Shown: positions 1-10,555, numbered from the stretch's first letter. The stretch is 64,000 nucleotides of DNA from Naegleria lovaniensis (GCF_003324165.1 NW_025407874.1:62001-126000), one strand, 5' to 3'. The notes: a model not told the origin generated them from the letters alone. Made by a program: numbers and translations.

Positions 1-1
1 C

Positions 2-1762
2 TCCTCCTCTCTTCAACAAGGTCCATCTTTGGATATTTCTATTGAAACAGCCATTGATGAACCGTTCCGACATCAATGGTCTAATTATGATCTCAAGAAA
101 GATGATGAAATGTATGAGAAATATAATGTTGCTTTGAAAATTAAGAACAATGCCAATAGTACCAGTGCACCTTTATTATTGAATTGCAGACATGAAATTC
201 ATGACAAGGGAAATATTTGTGAGATGAGTCACAAGAAAACCAATGTTACTGGTTATTATTTGGACTTTTTGTTGTTTGATTCTCAACCCTTCACGTTGCA
301 ACCACTCGAAGAAAAAATTGTTCTGGTATCAATATCAAGACCTTCCAGAACCATGGTTTCTCATGGAAAGTATTATATTCAATTCTATGTTCTTACAGCA
401 GGAAATTTCCAATTACTTTGTCACACTCAACAGGTAAAAGTATTAACGAGCAAAAATAAGAATAATAGAACAAAACGTGTTTCATTGGATCCGACAAAGC
501 AAGACATTTCTGTTAAAAATCTAGTTCCAAAAGAGTGGCAACACATTCAAACTTCTCACCAAGTATTTGAAGCATGTTTTTGGGATGAAGTTGATTTAAC
601 TGGTGAAAAGAAAAAGTATACTCCACCACCTGCATCTACCACAGCTTCATCATCAAGAACTAGCGCTACATCAAGCAATCCTTCAACAACAACTCCAAAA
701 ACAGAAATTCAAAGCAATGGAACGCCCCAAAGTAGTTCACCTGGCCTCATGAATCAACAGCAGCAACAAACATCAACAACTAATGGTGAAATGTTGTTAC
801 AGCAGCATCCACAAGGACATTCCCATTTCCCTGGTCTGGGAGATGGTGGCTCTCCTCTTTTCAAAAATCCACTATCACCAGGTTTAATGGCAGGATTAGT
901 GTCACCAAATCATGATTTTTTGAGAAGTCCTTTCAGAGATGATCATCATACGCTTGACTCTGAATTTCATGGACATTCCTTCTTGGAAGAACCCTCTGGA
1001 CATATTCAAAATTACATTCCAATTAGCACACATACGTCTATCATTAAGATATTCCAAAAACAGCTTGATTTTTACAAACAACAAATGGAAATTCTTTTAA
1101 CGGAACTAAAACGACATGATAAACGAATGGCTGAAACACTCTATAGACAGTATGCTTCTGTTTTACAACGAGATTCCATGTCATCAAGCACTTCCTGGGA
1201 TGATTCCAACATTCCATCTGAAGAGGATTTGGAAAATATGTTCAACAAGATGAAAATTATCAAGGAACAAGTGGAGCAGTCCATCAACGACTCCAAAAAA
1301 CCGCCATGCTCTCCTGTGGCATATTCAAATTTTTCACCACATCATGATTATGTACAAAGCCCCACCTACTCTCTTTACAACTCTAAAGATTATGATTTCT
1401 CGTTTGATGAAGATGTGACCATTCCCGACTATTATGAAGTGAAATGTAATTCTACCGTTCTGAAAACATGGCAAATTACAAATTGTGGAATGCCATTTCC
1501 TCGTGGAACTAGAATTGTGGTCAAATCCGATAAAGAGACGCCCTTGGAGAGCGACGAGCTGTTATTACCTTTGAGAAATACGATTGAGGATCGTGTCTTG
1601 TCAGAGAGTGAGCTGGCTGGTTTTAATGAAACAAAGAACATTTCTTGTTCTATTAAGGCTCCAAATGTGGAAGGTCTCTTTCGAAGAGAGTATTGTTTGC
1701 AACTTCCTAATAATATTGAATTTGGAGATTCGTTGGTTGTCATTTTCAGAGCTGTCAAATAA
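2..1762 (+). CDS. NBR1-like FW-domain protein, 5' end outside the window
   Basis: The frame is open to the left edge, so the true start lies outside; the first in-frame leucine codon near position 29 is not a start. Seen: an N-terminal beta-rich segment (visible residues about 1-150), a Ser/Thr/Gln-rich low-complexity linker (about 195-290), a helical stretch (about 335-385) and a C-terminal domain (about 470-577). The last contains KTWQITNCGMPFPRGTRI. Known: a Trp followed by N-x-G and a P-x-G-T turn is the pattern of the four-tryptophan Ig-like domain of NBR1-type proteins. The end of the N-terminal part, with HGKYYIQFYVL, resembles strands of Rel/STAT-like DNA-binding folds, but I cannot assign it. 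Function is not known; an adaptor or transcription-linked role is a guess. The stop codon is TAA at 1760-1762. Confidence 0.75.
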   Translation, partial: SSSLQQGPSLDISIETAIDEPFRHQWSNYDLKKDDEMYEKYNVALKIKNNANSTSAPLLLNCRHEIHDKGNICEMSHKKTNVTGYYLDFLLFDSQPFTLQPLEEKIVLVSISRPSRTMVSHGKYYIQFYVLTAGNFQLLCHTQQVKVLTSKNKNNRTKRVSLDPTKQDISVKNLVPKEWQHIQTSHQVFEACFWDEVDLTGEKKKYTPPPASTTASSSRTSATSSNPSTTTPKTEIQSNGTPQSSSPGLMNQQQQQTSTTNGEMLLQQHPQGHSHFPGLGDGGSPLFKNPLSPGLMAGLVSPNHDFLRSPFRDDHHTLDSEFHGHSFLEEPSGHIQNYIPISTHTSIIKIFQKQLDFYKQQMEILLTELKRHDKRMAETLYRQYASVLQRDSMSSSTSWDDSNIPSEEDLENMFNKMKIIKEQVEQSINDSKKPPCSPVAYSNFSPHHDYVQSPTYSLYNSKDYDFSFDEDVTIPDYYEVKCNSTVLKTWQITNCGMPFPRGTRIVVKSDKETPLESDELLLPLRNTIEDRVLSESELAGFNETKNISCSIKAPNVEGLFRREYCLQLPNNIEFGDSLVVIFRAVK

Positions 1763-1871
1763 TATTGGATTTCGAATTGAATCCATTCTTCACGCTGAAA
1801 TGACAAATTCATCATCAAAATAAATTAATGTTTATGGTGTAATTATAAGACTTGTTGTTTGAGGAATCATC

Positions 1872-4192
1872 TTATTGTTGGTGACTGAGTTTGTGAATGA
1901 CCAAAGGCTCCAATCCACCAAGAACAATCAATTCTTGAGCCACTGGACCCACAGGATGGAATTGATATTCTTTCTTTGAGCTTCCTTCCAATAGAGTCAA
2001 ACAGGAATTTCTAAAATCAATTCTGATTTTAGCATTCTGGACAAGAACAGTCTCCTTATTGGTACCTTGCGTTTGTTTCAAATAGTCCACAAGAGCTGGC
2101 ACCTCAATACATAAAAATCCATTATTGGTAGCATTTCTCTTGTACGTTTCACTGAAACTTCCTCCAACCACTACTTGAATGCCCAAATATTTCAAACATG
2201 TGGCAGCTTGCTCTCTAGAGCTTCCCGTTCCAAAATTATATCCACAAACAAGAACATGTCCCTTCTTGGCAATTTTCACAAAATTTGCATCATAATTTTC
2301 CATAGCGACTTGAGCTTGTTCTTCAGGAGTGATGGTTTCCTTATACGTGTATTTTCCAGGATAAATTCCATCTGTATTGAGATTATCTTGATGAACGAAA
2401 ACTACTTCTCCTTCCATGACTTCTGGAAATCCCTCAATAATTTTAGTCTTTCCGTGTGAAGACGATCCAGACTCACTATGAACTTTTTTGGAAAATTTAG
2501 CTACTACTTGGTTGCCACTGCCACTCGTTGAAAAATATTCTGGCAATGAAATGAAACCTTTCAATGCACTGGCCATGACTACTTCAGGAGAAGCCAAATA
2601 AGCTTCTGCATTTCGAGATCCCATTCTTCCTTTAAAATTTCGATTCGTACTTGAAATTCCAACTTGTCCATCTTGTAACAAACCAGTGCCTAAACCAATA
2701 CAGGGACCACATCCTGGTGGAAGAACTTTGGCTCCAGATTGTACTAACAATTGCCAATCTCCAAGTTGTTCACTTTCTTTTTGAACCTTGTCACTCGCAG
2801 CAGAAATGTACAATTCCACACCTTTTGCAATTGTTTTTTGAGAGGATCTTCTCAAGACATTGGCAGCTTGATGAAGATCGTTCACTCGACTGTTTACACA
2901 TGAAACAATATAGGCCTTGTGGACTTGAATTTGCTTTTTTGCAATTTCTTGGACGCTTTGCATGACTTTGACATGATTGGGTCCAGAGACGTGAGGATCC
3001 ACTGTGGAAAGATCCAAAGTCAACGTTTGAACATAGTGAGCATCTGGATCTGGAATGAATTTCATATGATCTTGTTCCAATTTTTGAATGGCTTTCGATT
3101 TGTTGGAGTTTTGTGTCTTTTTTAACCAATCAATGGTTTGAGAATCCACTGGGAAAACACCAGCTAAAGCACCCCACTCAGTTGTCCTATTGTTTTGTAG
3201 TCAACATTATAAAAATTCAAAATGGTTCCATTCGTATGGTCAAAATGAACACAATTCACATGTTTGTGTGAACCAGTTAGGAAATTAATGTTCAAATTTT
3301 TTCATGAACACTTACATGTTTGCAATGGATAATCTTTCATCAATCGATAATGAACTAATTCCATCACCTGTAAACTCCACACAATGATTTAACACTTCGT
3401 CATTATTAAAAAGTCCACACAATTCAATAATCACATCTTTACCACTCACTCCTTCTCTCAATTTACCAGTCAACTCAACTCGTGTAATTGGAGGAACTTG
3501 CCACCAAGTCGATCCAGTTGCCCAAATCGCAGCAGCATCAGTTCTCACAACAGGAGTTCCCAAACATCCAATTCCACCATACATATTGGAATGAGAGTCA
3601 CTAGCAGTTGTAAATGTGAGAGGCCATGCATATCCTTCTTCGATCATTACTTGATGGCCAATTCCTCTACCGGCTGGATAAAAGACAATTCCATTTTCAG
3701 AGGCAAATGATTCAATTTTTTTGTATTTGGCGAGATTGGCTTCGGAAGTGTCCTGAATGTTGTGATCGAGAGCAAAGACGGGTTGTTTTGGATTGGCAAA
3801 TTTCAGTGGTTTTTTACATTCTTCGAAAAAGGCTTTAAATTTGATCATGACAGCACTGTAAAATAATAGAAAATAATAATCAATATTGAAATAATAATAA
3901 TCAATAATATTCATTCAGTGTTTAAAGTCTTGTTCATCACCTACCTGGTATTGTCATGAGTTAAAATATGATGAGGAGAAATTTGCAAATAATCTCCCGA
4001 GCTCACCAATCCATGATCCTCAGGTGCATATTGTTGTAAAATTTTGTGGATCATGGTTTGATGTTGTCGAAGAGTGAGCGAGTTGGAAAACAATCGTACT
4101 TGTTGACCATGTTGTCGTAGTCTTCGAAGGAATAACGAAGAGAGTGCCAATGTTGTGTTGGTGTGATACGCACGGGAAGTGGTGTGGAGCAT
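1872..4192 (-). CDS. LYS4: Homoaconitase (aconitase family), mitochondrial
   Basis: Three exons: 4192-3945, 3855-3316 and 3186-1872, about 700 residues (yeast Lys4 is similar). Donors GTAGGT and GTAAGT and the acceptors keep the frame, giving HDNTSAVMIKF and [15 protein letters not shown] across the junctions. Homoaconitase interconverts homocitrate and homoisocitrate in the alpha-aminoadipate route to lysine. Seen: the [4Fe-4S] cysteines in [11 protein letters not shown] (about 359) and PPGCGPC (about 422 and 425), the swivel-domain motif [14 protein letters not shown], and [11 protein letters not shown], which I associate with fungal-type Lys4 rather than plain aconitase. The start at 4192 gives an Arg-rich, Ser/Thr-rich leader like a mitochondrial presequence. 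An in-frame ATG at 4303 would add 37 residues but lies one base from the stop of the upstream gene. Alternative: another isopropylmalate isomerase-like paralogue. Confidence 0.85.
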
Positions 4193-4304
4193 TTTTCTTG
4201 ATTCGCGAATTTTACGGGAATTTTGTGGTTGAAATTGCGAGAAATTCCTGACGCGTTGTCTTTTTAGTTCGAGCTCAAAAAAAGGAAATTTGTTCAATTC
4301 CATA

Positions 4305-5853
4305 CTACTCCAAGTCAAACTTGAAATCGACATCACTTTTTGGTAGTTCCACATCCAGTAAATCTAAATCTGATAAAGAAAGAAACTCGTCATCCACATG
4401 TAATGCTTTGTCAACATAAACAGCTGTAGGAATTGGATCAGTGTCAGTAGATGTTGATTCTGTAGCAATTATACCAATTTCTTTCTCCTTCAAACTATCA
4501 TTCACTGCCAATTTAGTCGCAAACGTTTCATAGGCCCGAGCTAATTTCGAATTCGTCTTGGTCAGTTGGTTGTTCGCCTTCTCCAAAGCTTCAACTCGTT
4601 TCTGAAGTTTTTGAAGGTTTTTCAGGCTTCGATCATACCTTCGCTCCATCCTTTCCATTGCTTGGTCTTTTAGATCGAGAGACTTTTGTAAATAGAGTAT
4701 AAGCGCCACATAGGGACCTGGTACGGATTCAACACTATTTAAAGGTGGCATTGGAGGCATTGGAGGTATGGCATCTTCAGCGTCTTCTTCCTCAGTACTG
4801 GTTCCATCATCTTCGTCTTGAATTTTAATTTTCTTGATATCCATTGCTCGTTTACCCTCCACTAATTTTCGTTTTCTTTCCTTTTCGTTTTCTTGTCTAT
4901 TAAGGTCAGAGTTTACATTCTCTTCACTACTTTTACCTCCATCTGGCAAAACTGGATAGGTATCCGAGGATATATAAACGTTTAACTCTTCATTGATATT
5001 GGAAGAGGCTTCTGATGGGAGTCGTATTAAGACAAGTCTGCATTTCTTACACGTTTTCATAACCTATGTTGTCGTTCAATGTAATAACAAATGTTGTTAG
5101 TTCCAAAATATTAATCAGTTCAGATTTCCATCTTACCTTATAGGTTGTGGTGTCACATTCAAATTCTTGAACAACAGGGCTGCTATTTTTCGTGCTTGAC
5201 TTGGTCTTTGCTTCTGATCCCTTGGTTTCCCGCATCTTACCGATGAAGTGGATGGAAACAGATTGTTGAATTTCACAGCTTTCATTAATTCCTAATAACA
5301 AAAACTCAGCTCCAATCTTTTGTTTTTCTGGTATACAGAGTTTTAATTTCCTCCTGCCAAGACATATAGGACCTTTGTGCGTGCATACGAAATTTTGTTT
5401 TGAGTTAATTCTAATTTCCGTAATTTCTGAGGTGAGTGATTTCGCTGGAAGAACTAGGGTATCTGATGAATTACTTTTGTTAGGTGTTTCATCTTTGACA
5501 GGTGGAAGATTTGCAATACTTTGGGCAAGTTCATTAAAATTGGTTGCCGATGTGGTTGCACTTAGGTCGGTAATACTGTCCGTGCTTATTGAAGCACTTC
5601 TGGGACTATTATCTTGTTCGGTGCTTGAAATAAGTTTGGAAATTGCTGTAAACGGAGCAGGTATTATTTTCGATAATATTTCTTGACATTGAGCAGGTTT
5701 AAATGAAAATTGTAAACTTCCTAATTCTTTCAAAAAGTATTCCGTTATTTTGTGAAACACAAAAGGTACAGGTGTTTTTCCCTGATTATTACATTCCGAT
5801 TTTTCTGTATTGTCTGATGATGACGATGATGATGCTACCTTTTTCCGTCCCAT
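4305..5853 (-). CDS. Unknown coiled-coil protein
   Basis: Two exons, 5853-5137 and 5063-4305, about 491 residues. The 73-bp intron has donor GTAAGA and acceptor ATAG, and joins ..TTTYK to VMKTCKKCRLVLIRLP in frame. I do not recognise the family. Seen: a Ser-rich N terminus, a central segment with scattered cysteines (CTHKGPICLGRRKLKLC), an acidic patch with Asp/Glu runs, a PPMPPMPP proline stretch, then a long helix (about residues 370-430) with heptad-like Leu spacing, and an acidic C terminus. The look is that of a nuclear or scaffold protein, but that is inference. The start at 5853 (MGRKK) was chosen over 5892, which would add a hydrophobic 13-residue lead. It is transcribed away from the methyltransferase gene, whose start lies 163 bp off. 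Confidence 0.7.
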
Positions 5854-5983
5854 AATTAATTTACATAAAATTACAATACTACTAAAGCGCACTAGAATAT
5901 TCTACAATTGTTGTTGGTGATCGATCGTTCAATAAAATTGTTTTAATAATGAAACCTCCACGGTTATTAGAGGATCGTGATGC

Positions 5984-5990
5984 TTGCGCG
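5984..5990. promoter_or_regulatory. GCGC-core motif in a divergent promoter
   Basis: TTGCGCG followed by TTTAAA lies between the two head-to-head starts at 5853 and 6017, 27 bp upstream of the methyltransferase ATG. It resembles the sites seen before BBS2 and the CCDC112-like gene (E2F-like TTTGCGC). Functional role is unproven. Confidence 0.25.
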
Positions 5991-6016
5991 TTTAAATATT
6001 TTTTTTAAACGAAAAA

Positions 6017-7281
6017 ATGTGGAAATCATCACTCCGAAACGGATTGTGCTTGAAGAATTATGATCATCATAGAGCATCAATATCGTTACTGGTCAATAAT
6101 TACAAATTATTCAATCATATAAATAGGCGTTCTTTAAGAAGGAATTTAAAAGGGTCGGAACAACAATTTAATTTAAATCAATTGTTAACAAAGGCAATTG
6201 AAGATGGAATTCTTGAAGAAAATCATTTCAAGAACACCACTGTTATTGACACTAAAAACTGTGCTCCACATAGGAACAATGAAATTCAAAATTTCAGAAA
6301 ATTAGACTCTTTACAATATGTTATGAATTTTGATGATTTGAAAGAAACTCCGAGCGATGGATATAAACTGTTCGAAAATTGTACATTCACATTGCTTTTT
6401 TCGGAGCCAAACACACAAGTTTGGAAGATGACAAATATTGATTATGAACTATTAGCATATTTCACGTTGAAGAAATCTGATTATACACATTCTCATGACA
6501 AGAAAGCAATAATTACACTCTTTGATGAAAGTTCGGTATGTATTGGTGATGTCGCTTAACTCGAATCTAGTTGAATTTACATAAATTATTCATCTATTAG
6601 AAACACTGGGATACCATCATCTCAATTTCAGGTTATCAATCCGTTGTGAATTGGGTTCAGAAAACTGTAAAGGACTGGTCACTCCAGATGAAGAACTCGT
6701 CATTTCCTTTACAAAATCTCAACGTGTTAGACGCTGCTTGTGGAGGAGGTTACACAGCACAACCTATTTTCACTACCCTCAATCATGAGAATGGCCTCAA
6801 GACCAATATTATGGGCATTGACATTTCTTCTGGCATGTTGCAAGTAGCATTGCAAAGAGCACCTCAAATATTCCAAATGGGAATGTCGACACATGACCTC
6901 GATGAACCAATGAAACTATTTCCTAACGAATGTTTTGACATCATATCTTGTGTTGGAGTTGTAGAGTTTTTACAAAATTTTGAAAGTGTAACCTTACCAG
7001 AATTTAAGAGACTATTAAGAAAGGATCAACACGCGGAGATTTGGTTTACTGCTCAATTTCAACCTGACCCAGCAGTGACAAGCATTGAGAAAGATAAAGA
7101 AGGCCACCATCTTTACAACCAAACAATTTTAGAAACACTCCTTGCAAAGCATGATTTATATATAGCAGAGAATGGCCTTGAAATTATTCAAAAGGCATAC
7201 AAAACAGGAGAAGGGAAAAGAAAGAATACAGCAACAGACACGGTTTCCTTCATTGCTGTTCGAGTCAAACACAAATTGTAA
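6017..7281 (+). CDS. Class I SAM-dependent methyltransferase
   Basis: Two exons, 6017-6535 and 6601-7281, about 399 residues; 65-bp intron from GTATGT to TATTAG. This acceptor gives the continuous reading LFDESSKHWDTIISISGYQS, while the later CAG acceptor near 6632 would hit a stop. Seen: the SAM-binding motif I VLDAACGGGYTAQP, motif II GIDISSGMLQVA with the acidic residue, then DIISCVGVVEFL, as in Methyltransf_11/25-type enzymes. The roughly 200 N-terminal residues are not a known domain to me; residues 1-40 are basic and could be a mitochondrial leader. Substrate is unknown. The start follows a run of six A residues, the usual context in this window. C terminus is basic (RVKHKL). Confidence 0.85.
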
Positions 7282-7500
7282 AAAGTGTTTTTCCAACTTT
7301 GCCATTTCATACTCGTAACTATATCAAGACAATTTGGAACGTGGACTTGAACCTTAGGTTAACTCGTATTTGTTCTATAGAGTAACCATCGGATCTTGGT
7401 TACATCCAAAATGTACTTCTTCTAAATTTGACCATTTCCCTTCTATAGCTTAGTGATGCATCTGCTGCTGTGCATGATAAGAGGTGAACTGACTCTCTCA

Positions 7501-7761
7501 ATGACACAATTTTCAGAACAAAAAACAACACAAGATATGGAACAAAACATTGGCAAGAAAGAGGAATTTAGCGGCAATAAGGACATCCTAAGCGGTGAAA
7601 AGAATTTGAGTCAACAAGGTTTGAGCTCAAATCTTAACAAGGAGGGCTCTGAATTCATGGGCGTTGGAGGTGAAAAGAGAGATCAAGATCTTAACCTCAA
7701 CAAGGACATCTCATCAGGCAAGAGCACTGACGTTCCAATTCAAAGAACCTCGAATGTTTAA
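7501..7761 (+). CDS. Possible small low-complexity protein
   Basis: About 86 residues from the ATG at 7501. It is very hydrophilic, rich in Lys, Glu, Ser, Gln and Gly, and has no Trp, Tyr or Cys. It contains loosely repeated units such as GNKDILSGEK, SNLNKEGSE and LNLNKDISSGK, suggesting short internal duplication. No domain is recognised. It stands alone in a 640-bp interval between two better supported genes, and the composition differs from random out-of-frame translation. An earlier in-frame ATG at 7456 is possible. It could be a disordered stress-type protein or only a chance frame; confidence is low. Confidence 0.3.
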   Translation: MTQFSEQKTTQDMEQNIGKKEEFSGNKDILSGEKNLSQQGLSSNLNKEGSEFMGVGGEKRDQDLNLNKDISSGKSTDVPIQRTSNV

Positions 7762-7924
7762 AGAGTGATGACATGTCTGCATCATGATCATTGCATTCAC
7801 TAAGCTGAGTACTGTTAGGTGTGATAATTTGTGTTTTATGTGTGACTGTACATAGTGTGAAATTGTGCGTAAATGAATGAATTCAATAAAATTCGTGATT
7901 ACAACAGTTTGAAAAGAGTTATGA

Positions 7925-8718
7925 TTACAAGCAAATATACATTCGATCGTGTGTAATGAACACTCGTTGACAATCATTCAACAATTCGGATCCAAATATT
8001 CCATCGACGTGAAACGAAGAAAGCATGTAAGACAATTGTGAAGGAAGAGTTCCACATTTCAAAACAAAGGTTTTTTCTACTTGAGAATTCTTTCCACAAC
8101 TCGTCAAATGAAGTGGCACTCGATACAGACTAGTCATGAATTTTCCCATCGTTGGATGAAAATCTTCTTCAGTTCCCAATGGCTCATAGTTGGAACGTTC
8201 GTCTTGGACCCACTCCGCTGAAATGTAGGAAATCTTGGCTCCTGTATCAAAATACATTTGTTTCAAATTGGAAGAGGAGTTGTTGTTTTCAAATGCATGA
8301 CCGGAATTGAACTCACACGAGTCAATTCAATTTCCAAAACATTATTCTCTTCGTTAGGATTTGATAAACGAGTCGAATGAACAGATTTGTTGAAAAATCG
8401 AATGCACTCACGACTCAGTTCCAAATGATAGTCTTGCATGATATCATTTCCCAATAAATATTGTACATTAAAATTAATATATTTGCTAATACTTTTGGTA
8501 GAGAGTTGAGAGGATGCTTCATCATGCATTTGTTTCACTTTAAACTTTTTGCCACAAATTCCCAAAGTAGAATATTCACTGGAGAGGGTCATGGGTGATC
8601 CAGTGTCCACAAGGGCATAGAGAGACTCTTTGTTTTGATTTGGAATTTCCATAATGATGTGTCCGTCCAAAAATTGAACCTTGTAAGAAGCAATAGGTGT
8701 TGTTTGATCCGATAACAT
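7925..8718 (-). CDS. Pepsin-like aspartyl protease, frame split between the lobes
   Basis: About 264 residues over two frames. The first frame (8718-8263) carries an N-lobe active site LVDTGSPMTLSS (Asp about residue 38) and YLLGNDIM. The second (from about 8266 to 7925) carries a second site MYFDTGAKISYIS and GIFGSELL. Two DTG sites with psi-loop-like sequences are the pattern of eukaryotic two-lobed pepsin-family enzymes, although the spacing (about 120 residues) is shorter than in pepsin (about 180). There is no reverse transcriptase, integrase or capsid sequence around it, so it is treated as a host gene. The frame changes within 8265-8285, as in many other genes here. A GTGAGT upstream of it is a possible donor, but the acceptors I tried remove the second DTG. 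No signal peptide seen. Confidence 0.65.
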
Positions 8719-9057
8719 GTTGAGATCAATTGTGGTGGTGTGTTATTATTGTTTTTCAAATTGATTCTATTTTTTTTTATGAAATCCAAAGAGATAGGTA
8801 AGAACGATTTTGAATTTGAACTTTTTAGAGATAATAATTCCAATGGTTCATCTCAAGTTCAGTGTTCCAATAATGAACAACAATCTCTAAATGTTTGATT
8901 CATTTCCCACGGTTGATTTCCGATAATTCCGATCATGATGTATTTCATTGCCACGTTCTTTTTGAAAATAATTTCCTCATGATTAATTGAATGATGAAAC
9001 GAAGCATGTTCAATTATTATTTTTTGTTAATTTTTTAATAATAAAAATTATTAAAAA
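8719..9057. other. Intergenic, divergent promoters
   Basis: 339 bp between head-to-head starts of the protease and NKAP. AT-rich with T and A runs; an A/T-rich stretch ends directly at the NKAP ATG. No RNA gene or repeat is visible. Confidence 0.6.
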
Positions 9058-10359
9058 ATGCCATCATCGCCCCAACGAATTTCATCCTCAAGTAACAATA
9101 ATTCTTCAAAATCGGTTGGGTCCTCGGGTGTGAGGTTTAATGAAAAAACAACTAGTGATCGCTATTCAAATAACAGATATAGCAACGAAGGAGGATATCG
9201 GAGTAGATCCGGTAGAAATTATGATGACGAGGACGATTATGATCGAAGAAATAAAGATAGAAAAAGCTATCGTGGAGGAAGAAGGGATTATGATGATGAT
9301 TATGATCGTGAGAAAAATTATTCAAAAGGAAATTATTCAAGATATGAAAAATATGATCGATATGCGGATGATGATAGAAAAAAATATTCAGATGATTATA
9401 AACGAGATGACCGCTCTTCTAGGTACAAAGACTCACACAAAAATAGTGACGATCATCATTCACAACGCGAACATTCCAAAGACAAAACAATCAACAACAC
9501 GAATGAGAACAATGAAACATTGTCAACGTCCAAAGAACCTCAACAACAAGAGTCTACGGGAGAAGTCTTATCAAAAACAACCTCTACATCCGATCTAAAT
9601 AACTCATTGAAACGAAAAATGGAAGAACATCAGCAACAGCAAAAACGAAAAAAGATGGGGCAAGAAAAATATGATACTTCCGATAAGGGAGAAGAATTTA
9701 TAGGATTAAACGACGACTCCAGCGATAGTGTGGAGGACAAAATTATTGCATCTAAATCTGAAGAAAATTCCATTCAAAAAGTAGCAGAACAACTTTGGAC
9801 GGATGAAAAGGATTTCATTCTCAAACCAACATCGATCGACGAATTAATTGAACTTAACAAGGTTCACGTACTACGAAAAGAACAGTATGAAAAGAAGTTG
9901 GAAAAGTTAGAGAAGAAGAAAGATAAAAAGAAGAGTAGCAAAAAACGAAAGCACAAGGAAGGAGACGAGATCATTACTTCCACGTCAACCACAAATCAAG
10001 AAGAAGAAGTTGGTCCCAAACTATTACCCGATATGACTCAAGACAAAGACACTAGATATGAAGTTCCTTTACTGCCTGGAGAAGGTGCTGCTATTGCAGA
10101 ATTTATTCAACAAAATAAGCGTATTCCTAGAAGAGGAGAAGTTGGTTTGACAAGTGAGCAAATTACTGATTATGAGAATTTGGGATATGTCATGTCAGGT
10201 AGTAGACATGCAAGAATGAACGCAATTCGTATCATGAAGGAAAATGAAGTATACATGCAAGAAGAAAAGAAACGTCTCGCTCTCTTAAGCAAGCAAGAAA
10301 GAAGCCAGAGGGAAAACAAGATTATTTCACAATTCAGAGACATTGCCAAGAGGGAATAA
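9058..10359 (+). CDS. NKAP: NKAP family nuclear RNA-processing protein
   Basis: Single exon, 433 residues. Known: NKAP (NF-kappa-B-activating protein) is a nuclear, splicing-associated protein with an RS-like charged N terminus and a conserved C-terminal SynMuv-type domain. Seen: residues 1-150 are rich in Arg, Asp, Ser and Tyr (RD/RS-like), 265-300 is a Lys-rich helix (KKDKKKSSKKRKHK), and the C-terminal part (about 340-420) contains PLLPGEGAAIAEF, RIPRRGEVGLTS and YVMSGSRHARMNAIR, which are the diagnostic motifs of the family. The start is preceded by TTAAAAA. Length and domain order match the usual family, so the assignment is firm. Confidence 0.93.
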   Translation: MPSSPQRISSSSNNNSSKSVGSSGVRFNEKTTSDRYSNNRYSNEGGYRSRSGRNYDDEDDYDRRNKDRKSYRGGRRDYDDDYDREKNYSKGNYSRYEKYDRYADDDRKKYSDDYKRDDRSSRYKDSHKNSDDHHSQREHSKDKTINNTNENNETLSTSKEPQQQESTGEVLSKTTSTSDLNNSLKRKMEEHQQQQKRKKMGQEKYDTSDKGEEFIGLNDDSSDSVEDKIIASKSEENSIQKVAEQLWTDEKDFILKPTSIDELIELNKVHVLRKEQYEKKLEKLEKKKDKKKSSKKRKHKEGDEIITSTSTTNQEEEVGPKLLPDMTQDKDTRYEVPLLPGEGAAIAEFIQQNKRIPRRGEVGLTSEQITDYENLGYVMSGSRHARMNAIRIMKENEVYMQEEKKRLALLSKQERSQRENKIISQFRDIAKRE

Positions 10360-10484
10360 ATGTGCTTTAGAGTGGATCATGTAGAATGTTAGTGTACTCG
10401 TCCTGTGTTGTTTCTTAACAATAGTTGGTTCAAGACTGGTAATTCTTGTTAACCTGAACATACTTTGTAAAAAACAAAACATTT

Positions 10485-10555
10485 TGCGTCGACCGGGAAT
10501 TGAACCCGGGTCACGGCGATGGCAACGCCGTATTCTACCACTAAACCATCGACGC
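10485..10555 (-). tRNA. tRNA-Gly (anticodon GCC)
   Basis: Read on the minus strand: a 7-bp acceptor stem GCGTCGA/TCGACGC with discriminator A, D-arm with TTTAGTGG, an anticodon stem ACGGCG/CGCCGT enclosing TTGCCAT (anticodon GCC), and a T-arm with GGTTCAATTCC. Length 71 nt, no intron and no encoded CCA. The internal A and B boxes serve as the Pol III promoter. It lies in the 3' region between convergent NKAP and protease genes. Confidence 0.97.

Noticed and set aside
1872-4192. Plain mitochondrial aconitase
   Set aside because: Length (about 700 residues) and the [11 protein letters not shown] and [14 protein letters not shown] segments fit the homoaconitase/isopropylmalate isomerase branch better than TCA-cycle aconitase.
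6541-6632. CAG acceptor at 6632 for the methyltransferase intron
   Set aside because: It leads to a stop within six codons from the GTATGT donor, whereas the TATTAG acceptor at 6600 gives an open, family-like reading.
7320-7405. Possible second tRNA (a GGTTCAAGTCC-like T loop on the minus strand)
   Set aside because: The T stem does not pair and no acceptor or anticodon stem could be built, so it is not a tRNA.
7925-8718. Retroelement protease
   Set aside because: The DTG motifs recall retropepsins, but there are two lobes with two different active sites, and no reverse transcriptase, integrase, capsid or terminal repeats nearby.
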